64,000 bases of DNA from Rhypophila decipiens (GCA_033297075.1 MU858177.1:1-64000); one strand, 5' to 3'; positions 1-11,293 are shown, counted from the first letter of the stretch. The notes: generated by a model from the letters alone, not told the origin. Numbers and translations are program-made.

Positions 1-190
1 CGATAAAGTCCTCCTGGGCCGGCGTAAAGCGTTGGACCGGTATTTTGCTCTCCTTCTTACTTTTTTGGCCCCTGAGTCGCCGGGAGAGGGTTGATGGAGG
101 GATGCCCCAGTTGGCGGCTGCAACTTTTTGGGAAGTGCCGCCATCAACTTCAGCCATTGCATGCTGAATATTATCCTCACGAACAGTCAT
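1..190 (-). CDS. pogo/Fot1-like transposase, N-terminal 63 residues only
   Basis: The reading frame starts with ATG at 190-188 and stays open to the window edge. Residues about 5-45 form a psq-type helix-turn-helix: an amphipathic first helix (EDNIQHAMAEV), a GTSQKVAAANWGIP turn and helix, then PSTLSRRLRG. This is the N-terminal DNA-binding module of fungal pogo/Fot1/Pot2 DDE transposases. A basic linker (KSKKESK) and a segment ending in TPAQEDFI follow, matching the start of the second, CENP-B/Tc5-like helix-turn-helix. The DDE catalytic domain lies outside the window, so activity cannot be judged. No stop or frameshift is seen in the visible part. The family call is firm and the exact subfamily is not. 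Confidence 0.8.
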   Translation of the reverse strand, partial: MTVREDNIQHAMAEVDGGTSQKVAAANWGIPPSTLSRRLRGQKSKKESKIPVQRFTPAQEDFI

Positions 191-319
191 AGTTTGAAAG
201 ATGAGCTATTTTGGCCTAGAATTGACTGAGTTGTGGTTGAAAGAAAAAGTCATGGTCCATATGGCAGTGTGGAAAATGGGGTTGCATTGAGGGGTAATTG
301 CATTGTTGGGTCCACACTG
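1..319 (-). mobile_element. pogo/Fot1-type DNA transposon, right-hand (5') end, cut by window edge
   Basis: The transposase start at 190 on the minus strand is followed outward by about 100 bp of non-coding DNA and then a candidate terminal inverted repeat whose outer end is near 319. Read on the minus strand this end begins CAGTGTGG and runs to AATTACCCC near 291. CAG-type ends are usual for pogo-like elements. The end also resembles the terminal repeat of the MITE at 12240-12535 (CAG, TGT, CC and AATTACCC in the same order). A weaker copy of the terminal bases lies inverted at about 264-273, so the end may be a subterminal repeat structure. No TA duplication sits directly beside 319 (the nearest TA is at 329-330) and the other end lies outside the window, so the boundary is uncertain. 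Confidence 0.45.
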
Positions 320-807
320 GGATGCCATTAAAAAATGTGTCTTTAAGTTGTGTCTTTATTGGTTCGTTGCTGGATGGCGTTCTTGTAGGCTTCTTAGTTT
401 ACTCCGAGCAGTGTAGTGAGTCTGTTTCAGTGCCCAGCAGTAGAAGCGGATTGGAATGCATGCCTCCAAATGCTCGAAGGGCATAACGGCTTGATTAAGG
501 ATAACGTTACTGGATATGCACAAGGTTCTGCCCTTGCTGAGTAAGTATGTAGGCCCAGAAACGGGGAAAGTTTATTGACGCAAACTCATACAACATGCCC
601 AATCCAGACATTACCAAGTCAGATGGACTGAAACGCTTGAAGGCCCCTGATAACGCATAGAGTGATTACAAATGAGCTCTTACAAATAGACGGTGTTATC
701 AACACTCTTGGGGGAGCGGGAGCGATGACGGCATTTCAAGTTGTTGATTTGTAAGACATGCCCCGAGAATTAACAACCAACAGAACTGCTCGGCATCGTC
801 GTATGCG
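320..807. other. intergenic, no gene seen
   Basis: No open frame with coding character is visible. The stretch joins the transposon end to the promoter of the oxidoreductase gene. A 62-codon frame from 298 overlaps the transposon end and has no recognisable features. Confidence 0.5.
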
Positions 808-815
808 TATATAAG
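808..815 (+). promoter_or_regulatory. candidate TATA box of the Gfo/Idh gene
   Basis: TATATAAG lies about 155 bp upstream of the ATG at 967 in otherwise mixed-composition DNA. The position suits a fungal core promoter with a 5' leader of roughly 100 nt. This is inferred from sequence only. Confidence 0.4.
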
Positions 816-966
816 TCTCGTACAAGTCACCAGCGCATCGTGTCACAGACTGGCAGCACACACGTTGCATCCACCGTCCTGTATTGCAACGCTCACTCCT
901 CCTGCCTTGATTGTTCGTCCTCTCCCACACTCATTCTCCTTGCCAGTCTTATCGATCACCTCTGAA

Positions 967-2176
967 ATGGCGCCCGTCCGCGTCGCTCTGATCGGCCTCT
1001 CGGCCTCGGCCAAGACATCATGGGCATCGGGCGCCCACCTGCCCTATCTCCTCTCCTCTCGCGGACAATCCAAATACCAAATCACGGCGCTGCTCAACTC
1101 TTCCGTCGAAGCCGCAGAGGCTTCCCGCGCCACGTACAACCTCTCGGACAAAGTCCGCCTCTACGGTGATCCCGCTGCTCTTGCCCAAGATGCCGAGGTT
1201 GACCTCGTGGTCTGCAATACCCGCGTGGATAAACACTTTGAGACTATCTATCCCAGTGTGCTGGCCGGCAAGGCGGTGTACTCTGAGTGGCCACTTGCTG
1301 CGAACGCCGAAGAGGCCAAGAAGCTGGTAGAGGCTGCTAAGCAGAATGGAGGCATCGAGAAGACCATGGTTGGCGTGCAGGGCAGACTTGCTCCTATTTC
1401 ACTGAAGGTGAAAGAAATCATCGGCTCGGGAAAAATTGGCAAGGTCTTGAGCTCCGAGCTTAAATTCTACGGTGGTTCGGATAACCGCGATACTCTGCCC
1501 GAAGGATTGAGTTACTTTTACGATCGGAAGGTGGGCGGCAATATCTACACCATTGGGTTCGCGCACTGTAAGCTTCCCTCTTTTCACCCTTCTTCTAATG
1601 GCTCTTGAACTGACAGTGTACTTTGTAAAAGCCTTCGATCTTGTGCAGTCCGTCCTCGGTGAAGCAGTCTCTCTCAAGGGGCACTTCCAACTCCAGCGCC
1701 CGGAGGGCAAGGTCTTCAGTCCGGTTACCAAAGAAGCCCTCCCGTCGGTTCAATCCGACGTCCCGGATCTGATTATCACCACTGCCACCTTGCCCGAGTC
1801 GCCCACGGTCCAGAAAAACGCTACCTTGCTGGTCAATTTCCGCCGCGGTCAGTCCTTTCCCGGAGAACCGATATTTGTATGGACCATCAACGGCGAGAAG
1901 GGCGAGATTCGCATTGTCTCTCAGGACTCGTGGGCCGTGTGGGTCCTGCCTGGGAACCCAAAGAAGCCGACCATTGAGGTCCACGATTTTGCCAGTGGCA
2001 CGGTAGAAGAGCTGGGATGGGAATATCCGGATTGGCACGAGGAACTGCCTACGCCGGCTCGAAATGTCGCATCTTTGTACGAGGCCTTTGCTGACGGGAA
2101 GGGATATCCCACCTTTGAGGATGCTCTAAAGCGGCATGAGCAGCTTGAAGAGATGATTAAGGATTGGACGCCTTAG
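967..2176 (+). CDS. Gfo/Idh/MocA-family NAD(P)-dependent oxidoreductase (Gal80-like)
   Basis: Two exons, 967-1567 and 1632-2176, give 381 residues, the usual size of the family. The N-terminus MAPVRVALIGLSA is the start of a Rossmann fold in which the glycine signature is relaxed, as in Gal80-like members. AVYSEWPLAAN (about residues 100-110) is the conserved EKP-type nucleotide and substrate loop, here EWP as in Gal80-like proteins rather than EKP. The C-terminal alpha/beta domain follows. I place the acceptor at AAAG (1631) because the branch point CTGAC is then 18-20 nt away and the joined protein reads GFAHSFDLVQSVLGE, as expected; the CAG at 1616 would insert extra residues. It probably oxidises or reduces a sugar or polyol-like substrate, or acts as a regulator; the substrate is unknown. 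It ends tail-to-tail with the decarboxylase gene, about 120 bp away. Confidence 0.85.
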
Positions 2177-2293
2177 AGAAGCGTAGCACACAAAGTTTGT
2201 GGTATTTCTATTGCAGTTTGGATAACATGGAAGCCTCAGACTCGTTACCTTATATAAGACTACTAAAGGATGCATGTAGTTGTATTCTCTGGC

Positions 2294-3485
2294 TCATGCG
2301 TCAAGAGGCAACTTGAATAAACGAATGGCATTCCCTCTGCCGACCAGGTCCTTTTCCTTCTCTGGCAGGTCCACCCCCTTCCACCAGGTTTGGGCCTCCT
2401 CGATGGCATCATATGGATAGTCTGAGTGGCGGGCATCAGCGGAAAGTCCCATGACATGGTCAAAGCATGCATCATCTTACCAATAGAGTACAGACATCTT
2501 TCTACTCCAAGCTGCTCGACACAGAACTTGAGACCCGGTGTTGAGAAGTTGCCAGAAGTGGTGATGGAGATGTTGTGCTTGAAGTAGTAGCCGTAATCGT
2601 GTTTCGACGGCCTGGTGGCTTTCTTGACGGGCTTGTTGTACCAGTGATCTGCCCTCCAGAGGTTGAAAGGGATCCTACCGTTATTGGTTTGGTTAGTACA
2701 GGCATTCAAGAGACTGAGCTCTGTCTCACTCACCCTTCTCCCAGATGGCCAATGACGAACTGCACGCCGGGAAACTCGTCAAAGACGCCGCTGGAGCAAA
2801 TCGAATAGACGTGAAAACTGAGATCCAAGTGAAACTGCACCGCCGCACCAAGCAAATGTTTCCGGTCCCCGAATTTCTGACCTGGGGCCAGATCTTTGTC
2901 GGTGGGATACCGTGGATGCATATAAACTGGCACACCTAGTTCTGCAATCTCCTTCCAAAACACCCGATACTCCTGGGCATCAAAGTACTTCTTGCCCTGA
3001 GGACATTCAGGGGCTGCAGGGACTTCCTGAAAGTCGTTGATCATGACTCCAAACATGCCCAATTCCTTCACAGCTCGACGAGCTTCATTTGCCGCCTCCT
3101 GAGCATCATGCATGGACACACTCGCAAAGCCGCCGAATCGTGCCGGATTGAGAGCGACTTGCTCAGAGAGCCAGTTATTCGCCTCGTAGGCAATCTTGTG
3201 CGCCCTTGCCGGGTCCAAGATGCCCTGTGGACCCGGCGAGGTGAGACTGAGAAGCATGTACTCGACCCCAGTGGCATCCATTTTCTGGAGACGGGTCTCG
3301 TGGATGTCGAGTAACCCTGGCGTGTACCCATCCTTCACGGGAGTACCCGCCGACTTCTTGAGTGCCAGACTTGGATTGAGCAAGGTGGCGAACGAGTCCA
3401 TCCATTCCACGCCTGCTGGGTCAAGGACGGCTTCTTCGATTGCTATGGTGCCCTTTGGGGCTTTGGGGTGGGTGGTTGATGCCAT
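2294..3485 (-). CDS. amidohydrolase-family aromatic decarboxylase (2,3-dihydroxybenzoate / gamma-resorcylate decarboxylase-like)
   Basis: Three exons on the minus strand: 3485-2734, 2674-2481 and 2421-2294, with two 59-nt introns; 357 residues. The protein starts MASTTHPKAPKGTIAIEEA, the metal-binding first strand where members of this amidohydrolase-2 group carry an E or H motif. YMLLSLTSPGPQGI, the VYMHPR metal-site strand (about 188-193), GHLGEG followed by PFNLWRADHW, and SIDYPYD near the C-terminus are hallmarks of non-oxidative 2,3-dihydroxybenzoate and gamma-resorcylate decarboxylases. These cytosolic enzymes convert dihydroxybenzoates to catechol or resorcinol. The gene is divergent from the aldehyde dehydrogenase across 565 bp, which suggests co-regulation. 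Orsellinate- or 5-carboxyvanillate-type substrates are alternatives. Confidence 0.85.
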
Positions 3486-4050
3486 GGTAGTGTTGGGCAA
3501 GGATGACACTGGGAGTCGACGATGAATCAGGCAATGGTAACTCCTCCGATATTTACTTGAGACGCTCTGATCCCGAATTGGAACCGAGACGAAAGTGACC
3601 TCTTGGATCTGGGCGTCGGACGGAATAACCCACTTACAGCGCTCGACGCTAAAACCGGAAGTCGGATCAGTGGAGAAGGGACTCCTTTTCCCAAGACCTT
3701 CCCCGGAGCCACAAGCTGCGGGGTTGGAGGAGAACTGCCGTCTTGTGATGCTCCATCGACGTGGCTGTCCCACCAGCGGGAATACACAAGCGAGCCGGGC
3801 TAATCGGCAGCTTTCCCTTCCCTGGGATGGATATTTGGCAGAATGGAACCGTGGTGACCCCTCCCCAACCTCAGGTCATGGGTCTCTCTGCTTGAGCCGC
3901 CAGTGGCCCATAACCTCCCCGGGCTGTCATCACAGCAGCGACTTCCAAGAAGTGCATTTTCAATAACCGTCAGTCTCGGACTTTATTTCTTTCATTGACC
4001 ACCTGCACACTGGGTACAAGTCCGAGCTTGGCTGTAAATACCAGTACACC
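3486..4050. promoter_or_regulatory. shared divergent promoter, decarboxylase / aldehyde dehydrogenase
   Basis: This 565-bp gap lies between two divergent ATGs and contains no convincing gene. It is moderately GC-rich and has several CCCC/GGGG-containing sites, but no clear TATA box near either start. The head-to-head arrangement makes coordinated expression likely; no specific operator can be identified by eye. Confidence 0.45.
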
Positions 4051-5638
4051 ATGGTCGACCTTACCGTACCAATCCGTCCGCGCATGCTCATCAACGGAGA
4101 GGTAAGCTCACCTGAAAATAGCATGATAATTAATAGAAAACGCTGACCACGGCTTTGGTAGCTCGTAGAAGCCTCCGACAAAGGCACCTTCCCCCTCTAC
4201 AACCCAGCGACCAGAGAAATATCTGCCCATGGTAAACATGCAGTGCCCCTTAACCTAGCCCCTGAGGCGTCCAAACAAGACACTAACATCAACCCCTTTT
4301 GCAGTCCCCGAAGCAACCGAAGCCGACACCAACGCAGCCATAGCAGCCGCAAAAGCCGCCTTCCCAGCATGGTCCGCCCTCGACCCAACCAAGCGCGCAG
4401 CGCCCATGAAAAAGCTCGCGGCCCTCCTCCGGGAACATAATTCAACGCTAGGCCACCTCGAGGCCATCTCCATGGGCCAGCCAGTATCCAAGTTTATCTA
4501 CGGCTTCACAGGCGGGAGCATGTTTGACACCTTTGCCGAGTCGTGGCACCGCATCCAAGGCCAGAGCAGCATCACCACGCCGGGACAGATGCACATGACC
4601 CTGCGCCAGCCGTATGGCGTTGTGGCTGTCATCCTGCCGTGGAATAATCCCGTTCACTTTTTTTGCAGTAAATCTGCACCGGCGCTTATTACGGGGAACA
4701 CGGTCGTTCTCAAGTCTTCGGAAAAGGGACCGTTGGCAGTGGCGTTTCTGGCCGAACTAGTCGTGCAGGCTGGCTTCCCACCCGGCGTGTTTAATATCAT
4801 TTCTGGACATGGGTTACCCTCGGGGAGGATCTTGTCGAGGCATATGGACGTGCGGGCCTTGACGTTTACAGGCTCGAGTCGAACCGGCAAGCTGATTCAG
4901 GAGGAAGCGGCGAGGTCAAACCTGAAAAAGGTCATTCTCGAACTGGGCGGCAAGAGTCCTGCTATCGTGTTCAATGATGCGAATCTCGACAAGGCGGTTG
5001 ATCAGACCGAGCACAGTATCCAGACTAACAGCGGGCAGATTTGCATGGCCAATAGTAGGATCTATGTGCAGAGAGAAGTGGCTGGAGAGTTTATCGCCAA
5101 GTTCAAGCAAAAGTTTGGAAATGTCAAGGCGGGAGATCCGACTAGCAAGGAGACCAACCATGGACCACAGGCCGATGAGGTGCAGTATCGGAATATCATG
5201 GGCTTCATCGAGGAGGGCAAGAAGAGTGGCAAGTTGGAACTGGGCGGCGTCGGAAAGTTGGATGACATGGGAGGGTACTTTATTGAGCCGACAGTGTTCA
5301 CCGACACTCCAGAGGACGCCAAGATCATGAAGGAAGAAGTGTTCGGTCCGGTGGTCAATATCAATGTCTTTGATACGGAGGAGGAGGTGATCAAAAAGGC
5401 GAACGACAGCGAGTACGGGCTGTACGCGGCCGTCTACACACGGGACATCAACCGGGCCATGAGGATGGTCAAGGCACTGGAGAGCGGCTACGTGGCGGTG
5501 AATTGTACGAGTCCCGTAACTGGGCGAGATTTGCCCTTTGGCGGGTGGAAGGGCAGTGGACAGGGACGAGAAGGCGTCTTGTACAGCATGGACAACTTTT
5601 TGGAGATTAAGAGTGTCATTATCCAGTTGGAGGATTGA
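4051..5638 (+). CDS. NAD(P)-dependent aldehyde dehydrogenase
   Basis: Exons 4051-4101, 4162-4231 and 4305-5638 encode 484 residues, standard for the ALDH superfamily. The N-terminus MVDLTVPIRPRMLINGE is typical. PWNNPVHFF (nucleotide-binding region), TGSSRTGKLI, LELGGKSP with general base Glu253 and GQICMA with catalytic Cys287 are all present; the Glu-Cys spacing of 34 is canonical. EEVFGPVV and PFGGWKGSGQGREG complete the family signatures. It oxidises an aldehyde to its acid in the cytosol. Position beside the dihydroxybenzoate-type decarboxylase and the salicylate-hydroxylase-like gene suggests an aromatic aldehyde such as salicylaldehyde, vanillin or benzaldehyde, but the substrate is an inference. 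No lesion is seen. Confidence 0.92.
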
Positions 5639-6425
5639 CTGTCGTATAATGTTCAACTTCTCATTCCTAAAGCATGCGACCTGGGCCTTTCCCGCCCGAG
5701 GTTACTTTACAGCTCAGTCAACCACAAAGTGTCACCCACCAATGGCACCATAAGTGGTCGGTGAGGGGATTGATAAGCAGTAAAACAATTGAAATTAATT
5801 AAAGATACCTGCAACTTGCTATCTCCTCATCTTTATGGCGCCAAAAGGATAGAATGGTGCAGTGGACTTTGTGAAACAAACTCCAACATCTTTATTCTTT
5901 AACGGCTCGCCCGTCTGGTTCAAAACCACCTTGGCTTCGACTCTTCCCATTCTTACCACTCCGTTCACATGCAAGTTTTACATCACCAAAGAGACTTACA
6001 GAATTACCTACTCTTGACCTCTACAGCCTTAGGGAGCCATACCTAGGACTCCTCCCCCACACCCCGCTTAACCGGATATCGGATGCCACCCGAACTTAGG
6101 GCGTGCAGCTAGTGGATGAAGCTACCCCAGGTCTCCAGTCCAGTTCACTGACAAGTGCCGGGGAACAGATATATTGCCGGCCTATCACGGGCCTTTCTGC
6201 CACTTCTGGTCGCCTCAGGGCTTCCAGACGCCCCGACGTCAGTTGTTGTCTTTACCGGGAATCTCAATATGACAATTAACACGAATCATCATTAATCCGA
6301 CCTGGGTTCTCGGTCACATGAGACGAAACGATCTTGAACGATAGACACATGCGACATCGGCAACGAAATTCGCTCCTTCACTGGCACCTCACAAGTCCAT
6401 CTTCGCCGACGGTGATGCATCAGGG
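5639..6425. other. intergenic, putative P450 promoter
   Basis: No coding frame is apparent. A palindromic CCGGATATCGG lies near 6074 and could be a zinc-cluster regulator site because it has two inverted CGG triplets; this is speculative. No TATA box is clear. Confidence 0.4.
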
Positions 6426-8363
6426 ATGAATAGCTTCCTACAGGTCAGCATGTCACCGAGTAACCAGCTCCAAGAGAGGCTCAACCTTCTTACATGGGGA
6501 CTGCAACCCATCATCACCAAACTGGACATCACCAATGTGTTCCTCGCAGTTATAGCAATCGCGGCCACAGCCCTCGTCGCCGACTATGCACGAATGCTCT
6601 ACCTTCGGTCCCGGATGCCACCAGGACCGTTTCCGTGGCCCATCATCGGAAACACATTCTCACTGCCCAAAAACAAGCCGTGGATACACTTTGAGGCCTT
6701 GTCCAAAAGATACAATACGCCTCTGATTACCTTTTGGATTGGCCGGTAAGTTCATGTTCCCCCCTGAGCGCGTTTTGCTGTGTTGTGTCTAACAACGTTA
6801 ACAGCAACCCAACCCTCTGGATAAACGACGCCTGGGCCGCACAAGAAATCTTTGAGAAGAAGGCCCAAATCTACGCATCCCGGCCAAGAATGGTAGTCTT
6901 TGGGGAGCTTGGCTCAGGCCAGTCCAGTCTCGTGACAATGCGTCTCCTCAACAACGCAGACCGCGAGCACTGGCGCATTCACCGGAAACTGATGCATATC
7001 GGCGTAGGCGTGCAGTCTGTCCGCGGGTACAGGGCGATCCAGAACAACGAGAGCAAGATCGTCGCGCTAGACTTTCTGCGTGCACCATACGAGTATGTCA
7101 AGCATTTGGAGCGGTATGCCACCAGTGTTGTGTCCATTATTGCCTTTGGACGACGGGTGGCGAGTTACAATGACCCGATTATCACGGAAGTGATTGCTTT
7201 GATGCAGCTCGCGGCGGATCTAAACGTGCCTGGGAAGAGCTTTCCCATGTTATTGGAGACGTTTCCTAGTAAGTCCTTGTGTTCATATTTGCCAATATTG
7301 TCAAATAACAATCTGACATTGTGCATCACCAGTTCTCGCCAAATTCCCGCGCTTCATGCCCTGGTTCAAAGGCCTCGGTGTCCGCCGCCAAAAGGGAGGC
7401 GGCCACTTTTTCTTCCAAACGCTCGCCGAAGAAGCCTGCCAGCAATATGACGCAAAATCACCCTCGGAACAAGCCTCCATGCCCACGCCTTACGCCAAGA
7501 TCCTCGCCACGGAGGCACAGAAATACAACCTCCCCGACGCAGAACTGTCCTCTCTGACTGGAAATCTGTTTGGCGCAGGGGCGGATACTTCCTCTTCGAC
7601 ATTGGTAACCTTTGTGCTTGCCTGCGTTGCTTTTCCAGATGCCATGCGCAAAGCTCAGCAAGAACTGGACCGTGTTATTGGACCAGATCGATCGCCTCAT
7701 TGGGATGACGCGCCTAATCTGCCATATATCAATGCCTTTGTAAAGGAAGTCTTGCGCTGGAGGAGTGTCGCCATCATTGGTGGCCAACCACACTCTCCTA
7801 CTCAGGATGACTACTACAACGGGTGGTATATCCCCAAAGGCTGTTGGATTCAGGGGAATGTATGGGCTATTCATCATCATGAGCGGGAATTCCCCGATCC
7901 AGACCGGTTCTATCCAGACAGGTATCTTGAGGGTAACGAGTACAAGAGGCCGTTCCCTGGTGAGCGGGGATACATGACTTTTGGCTGGGGAAGAAGAGTA
8001 TGCTCTGGACAAGCGCTTGCAGAACAAGGGACTTGGGTCACGGTTGCGAGATTGCTCTGGGGCTTCGAGTTTAAAAAGGCTGTTGATGAAAAGACTGGAG
8101 AGGAGATTGACGTGGATATCTTTGCGTTCACAAACGGGCTGAACATGAGGCCTGTTCCGTTTAGGTGTCAGATTTTGCCAAGGAGCGACGAGATAAGAGA
8201 GGCCATTGTCAGAGAGGGAGAGCAAGCGTTGAGGGATCTCAAGGTGCACGAGGGCGAGACCAAGTACCGGATGAGCACGTTTTACCAGCAGATGAAGAAG
8301 GAGGTTGGCCATGAGCCGGTTTTGGACGAGAAGGGGGATGTCAAGATTGTAAAGGTCAAGTGA
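6426..8363 (+). CDS. cytochrome P450 monooxygenase (microsomal, group I)
   Basis: Exons 6426-6745, 6805-7268 and 7333-8363 give 604 residues. An N-terminal membrane anchor lies at about 38-60 (VFLAVIAIAATALVADYA), followed by the hinge RMPPGPFPWPIIGN. The I-helix AGADTSSST, K-helix EVLRWR, PDPDRFYPDRY (PERF-like) and the haem loop FGWGRRVCSG with axial Cys485 are intact. About 60 charged residues after the normal P450 end make it longer than the usual 500-530. The motifs resemble fungal CYP2-like and O-methylsterigmatocystin-oxidoreductase-type P450s. It would hydroxylate or demethylate a hydrophobic substrate at the ER. It lies between the ALDH and the FAD monooxygenase on the same strand, so a role in aromatic degradation is inferred. 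A second ATG at 6450 is an alternative start. Confidence 0.9.
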
Positions 8364-9440
8364 TGGATCTGGGAGGGATTGGTTTATTTCTTGGGAGTCA
8401 AAATGCCATGATAGTTGCGACCGTTGGACCATCAAATTATGTGTAAATATCAAGATTGTGACTATTTGTTTGCTAGAATAAACCCATATTGCCAGCATGA
8501 ATATTCTTTACGAACACATGGTTACAGTGCCTTTTTTGAGGGCTTAAAGACCGTGACGATGTGAACACGATTACAACGGCAAGTCGTCCTAACCCGGTTT
8601 CCAGGTTGAGATCAAGGGTGGGAATATCCCGTGGGAACTTGATACCAACCCATCTCGAGCCAAGTTATAGGCCCCCTTTCCGGGACGTAAACAATGCCCC
8701 AGACCAGACTCCCTGGTCAACATAGCAAGTTCCAAAGCATCCAAAACCCATGATCCCGCCACTTCAAGCTCCACCTGCCGAATATTCCATCAGCTGACCA
8801 TGTCCAAGTAACAAAGAGACCCCCATGCCGGACCATGTCAGCCATGGACTGGCGTCTTGGTAAGGTCAAGTTGGGCCGGTCCGGGTGCTGTGCGGGGAAA
8901 GCACCATGTGGAGGCAAACACCAACGAACCATTCCCACCCCTCATCCATCCGGAAAGCCAAGCCCAGATTCGGCAGATGAGACGAGTCCGGCAGAATGCG
9001 AGCCAGACGCAACAGCGGCTCAAGATATGCAGAGCCAAATGCGATGGTTCCACAGTATAGCCTGATGGGGATATGAGGACTGGACCCAGCAAGCATGTGA
9101 CCCTTCTGTCAGACTCCGAGTGACACATGCGGAAATGGAGGATTGTGTGGGCTGAACCCAGGAGCCACTACTGGAAACCATTCTCCTCCCGTGGTGGCCT
9201 ATTTTGGGGGACATCACTTTTATGCCCGGTCAACTTGGCACGAACTCTCGAACTCTTGCCAGCTGACAACAAGCAACCATCACCATATCAACATCTCAAG
9301 AGTTCAAGTTGGCTTATCAACCAGCGGATATATCAAGAGTCGCCTTTGCGATATCCAACATCAGTACTACCATCTTCCGAACAGCACACATCGACAAGAT
9401 ACTGTACCCATCCATCATCACCACTTCACCAACACCCACC
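8364..9440. other. 1.1-kb intergenic stretch, no gene seen
   Basis: Frames on both strands are short and lack family motifs. The last 150 bp before 9441 are C/A-rich, consistent with a fungal 5' leader for the monooxygenase gene. I see no repeat or RNA gene. Confidence 0.45.
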
Positions 9441-10904
9441 ATGGCAGCCCCCAAAACAGGCATCAAAGTGGTCATTGTCGGCGCCGGCTTCGGCGGCCTG
9501 ACAGCAGCAATAGAATGCCACCGAAAAGGCCACGACGTGTCCATCTACGAGAACTTTCCCGAGCTCAAAACCCTGGGCGACATCATCTCGTTTGGCAAAA
9601 ACGCCGGACGAATCTTTACCCGCTGGGGCAAGGACAAGGAAATTGCCAAGAAGCTTCGTTCCATGTGCATCGATCTGTCCAAGTACGGGTTTAGGATCCA
9701 CAAGTACGATACGGGCGAGGTTGTCTATCACCAGCCTCCTCCGCCTAGGGATGACGATGCGCCTGTGTTTAATGGGCACAGAGGAGAGTTGCATGAGGTG
9801 GTGTTCAACTATGCGAGGGAGGAATTGGGGATTCCTATCCATCTTGGACAAGCGGTTGAGGAGTATTTTGAAGATGAGAACCAGGCCGGGATTGTCTTGA
9901 AGAGTGGCGAGAAGGTTTATGCCGATATTGTTATTGGCGCGGATGGTGTCAGGAGCAAGGCGAGAGAGTTGGTTTTGGGCTATGTGGATAAGCCAAAGAG
10001 CAGTGGCTATGCTGTTTGGCGTGCTTGGTGAGTTTCTTGTGCTTTTTTTCGAATCATGGGTGGAGTTGCTGATCCGGTAGCACAGGTTCTCAAATGTCGA
10101 CATGATCAAGGACCCGCGCACAAAGGAATTCTGCGAAAACGGCGACACGTTCAACGGCTGGATCGGCCCCGATGTGCACTTCTTGTTCAGCACCATCAAA
10201 GGAGGCAAGGACTGCTGCTGGGTGTTGACGCACAAGGACGAGCACGACATTGACGAGTCGTGGTCGTTCCCGGGAAAGGTGGAGGATGTCTTCAAAGTGC
10301 TCGAGGGCTGGGATCCCGTGTGCAGGGCCATTGTGGAAAAGACGCCCTCTCTGGTCGACTGGAAGCTCGTCTATCGTGATCCTCTTCCCACATGGGTCAG
10401 CAAGCATGCTCGGATCCTGTTGCTCGGCGATGCGGCTCATCCCTTCTTGCCGACCAGTGCCCAGGGGGCTACCCAGGCCATGGAAGATGGTGTCACCATT
10501 GCCGTTTGCTTGAAGAAGGCGGGCAAGGCCAATGTGCAGGCTGCTGTGAGGGCTCATCAAGAAATCAGGTTTGTTTACATGCCCCTTTTCTCTGTCCATC
10601 TCAGCACGCGTTCTAATCCGACTTGTCAACATCCAGATACGACCGCGTTAGAGCCGTCCAAAAGACTGGCGAAAGCACACGAGACAACTGGCACAAGACC
10701 GACTGGGAAAAGGTGGCCAAAGACCCCAAGAGCATCGCCTTCCCTCGAGAGGATTGGATCCACGAGTTCGACGCCGAGAAGCACGCCGACGAGGTGTTTG
10801 AGACGGCCGTTGCCAAGGTCACAGGTCAGGATAGCAGCTCAACCGCCGAGGCGAGTTCCTTGCTGGATGCTAACAAGGTGGCTGCTACCGCTGTGGCTGT
10901 GTAG
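9441..10904 (+). CDS. FAD-dependent aromatic monooxygenase (salicylate hydroxylase-like)
   Basis: Exons 9441-10027, 10086-10568 and 10637-10904 give 445 residues. The FAD dinucleotide fold VVIVGAGFGGLTAAIE begins near residue 9. The substrate-side motif VIGADGVRS is the conserved DG fingerprint, and LLLGDAAHPFLPTSAQG with MEDG after it is the GD motif that binds the FAD ribityl chain. This combination defines group A flavoprotein monooxygenases; length and motif spacing fit salicylate 1-monooxygenase and related hydroxybenzoate hydroxylases. The reaction would be decarboxylative or ortho hydroxylation of an aromatic acid with NAD(P)H and O2. No signal or anchor is seen, so it is presumably cytosolic. 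With the nearby decarboxylase it offers two routes to catechol. FAD-dependent urate oxidases or other secondary-metabolite hydroxylases are less likely alternatives. Confidence 0.88.
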
Positions 10905-11293
10905 GTAGGAATAATGATACCAAACTGACGAGTCGGTTATGATTGTGGCCATTTAGTGGCATATGACCAAGTCTTTTGTTTCCCTTTGCATTTTTGTCAG
11001 GAAGTCTTTGCTTTTATTAATAAAACCAATTTTCAAGGCATTTCTGTTTTTTTTGCTGTTGGAAGCTGTCCATCATGTGTCTACAGCGTGCCAAGACCTG
11101 ATACTCGACCGCCTGATAAACTGAACACGAGATGGTCATGCCATTTTCAGGTCATCAGGTGATTAAAACACAACTGCAACACTCCCATTATTATTCCTGC
11201 TCTTATTCTTCACTTTTGTTTCAACTTAATCCTCATTGTTCTTGAGTCTGCATAGAATCAAGTCACAATAAAAGACGTCTTCTTCTCAACAAC
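10905..11293. other. intergenic, ankyrin gene promoter
   Basis: No gene is seen. The T-rich run and AATAAA-like bases at about 11018-11026 could serve as polyadenylation signals for the upstream monooxygenase. The last 100 bp are C/A/T-rich, as in fungal leaders. Confidence 0.4.

Noticed and set aside
1568..1616. Shorter intron of the Gfo/Idh gene ending at CAG 1616
   Set aside because: It keeps the frame but inserts LYFVKA-type residues in a conserved helix and leaves no space for the CTGAC branch point; the acceptor at 1631 fits better.
4916..5656. 246-codon minus-strand frame
   Set aside because: Antisense shadow of the aldehyde dehydrogenase gene.
7458..8498. 346-codon minus-strand frame
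   Set aside because: Antisense shadow of the P450 third exon, with no family motifs.
9426..10331. 301-codon minus-strand frame
   Set aside because: Antisense shadow of the FAD monooxygenase gene.
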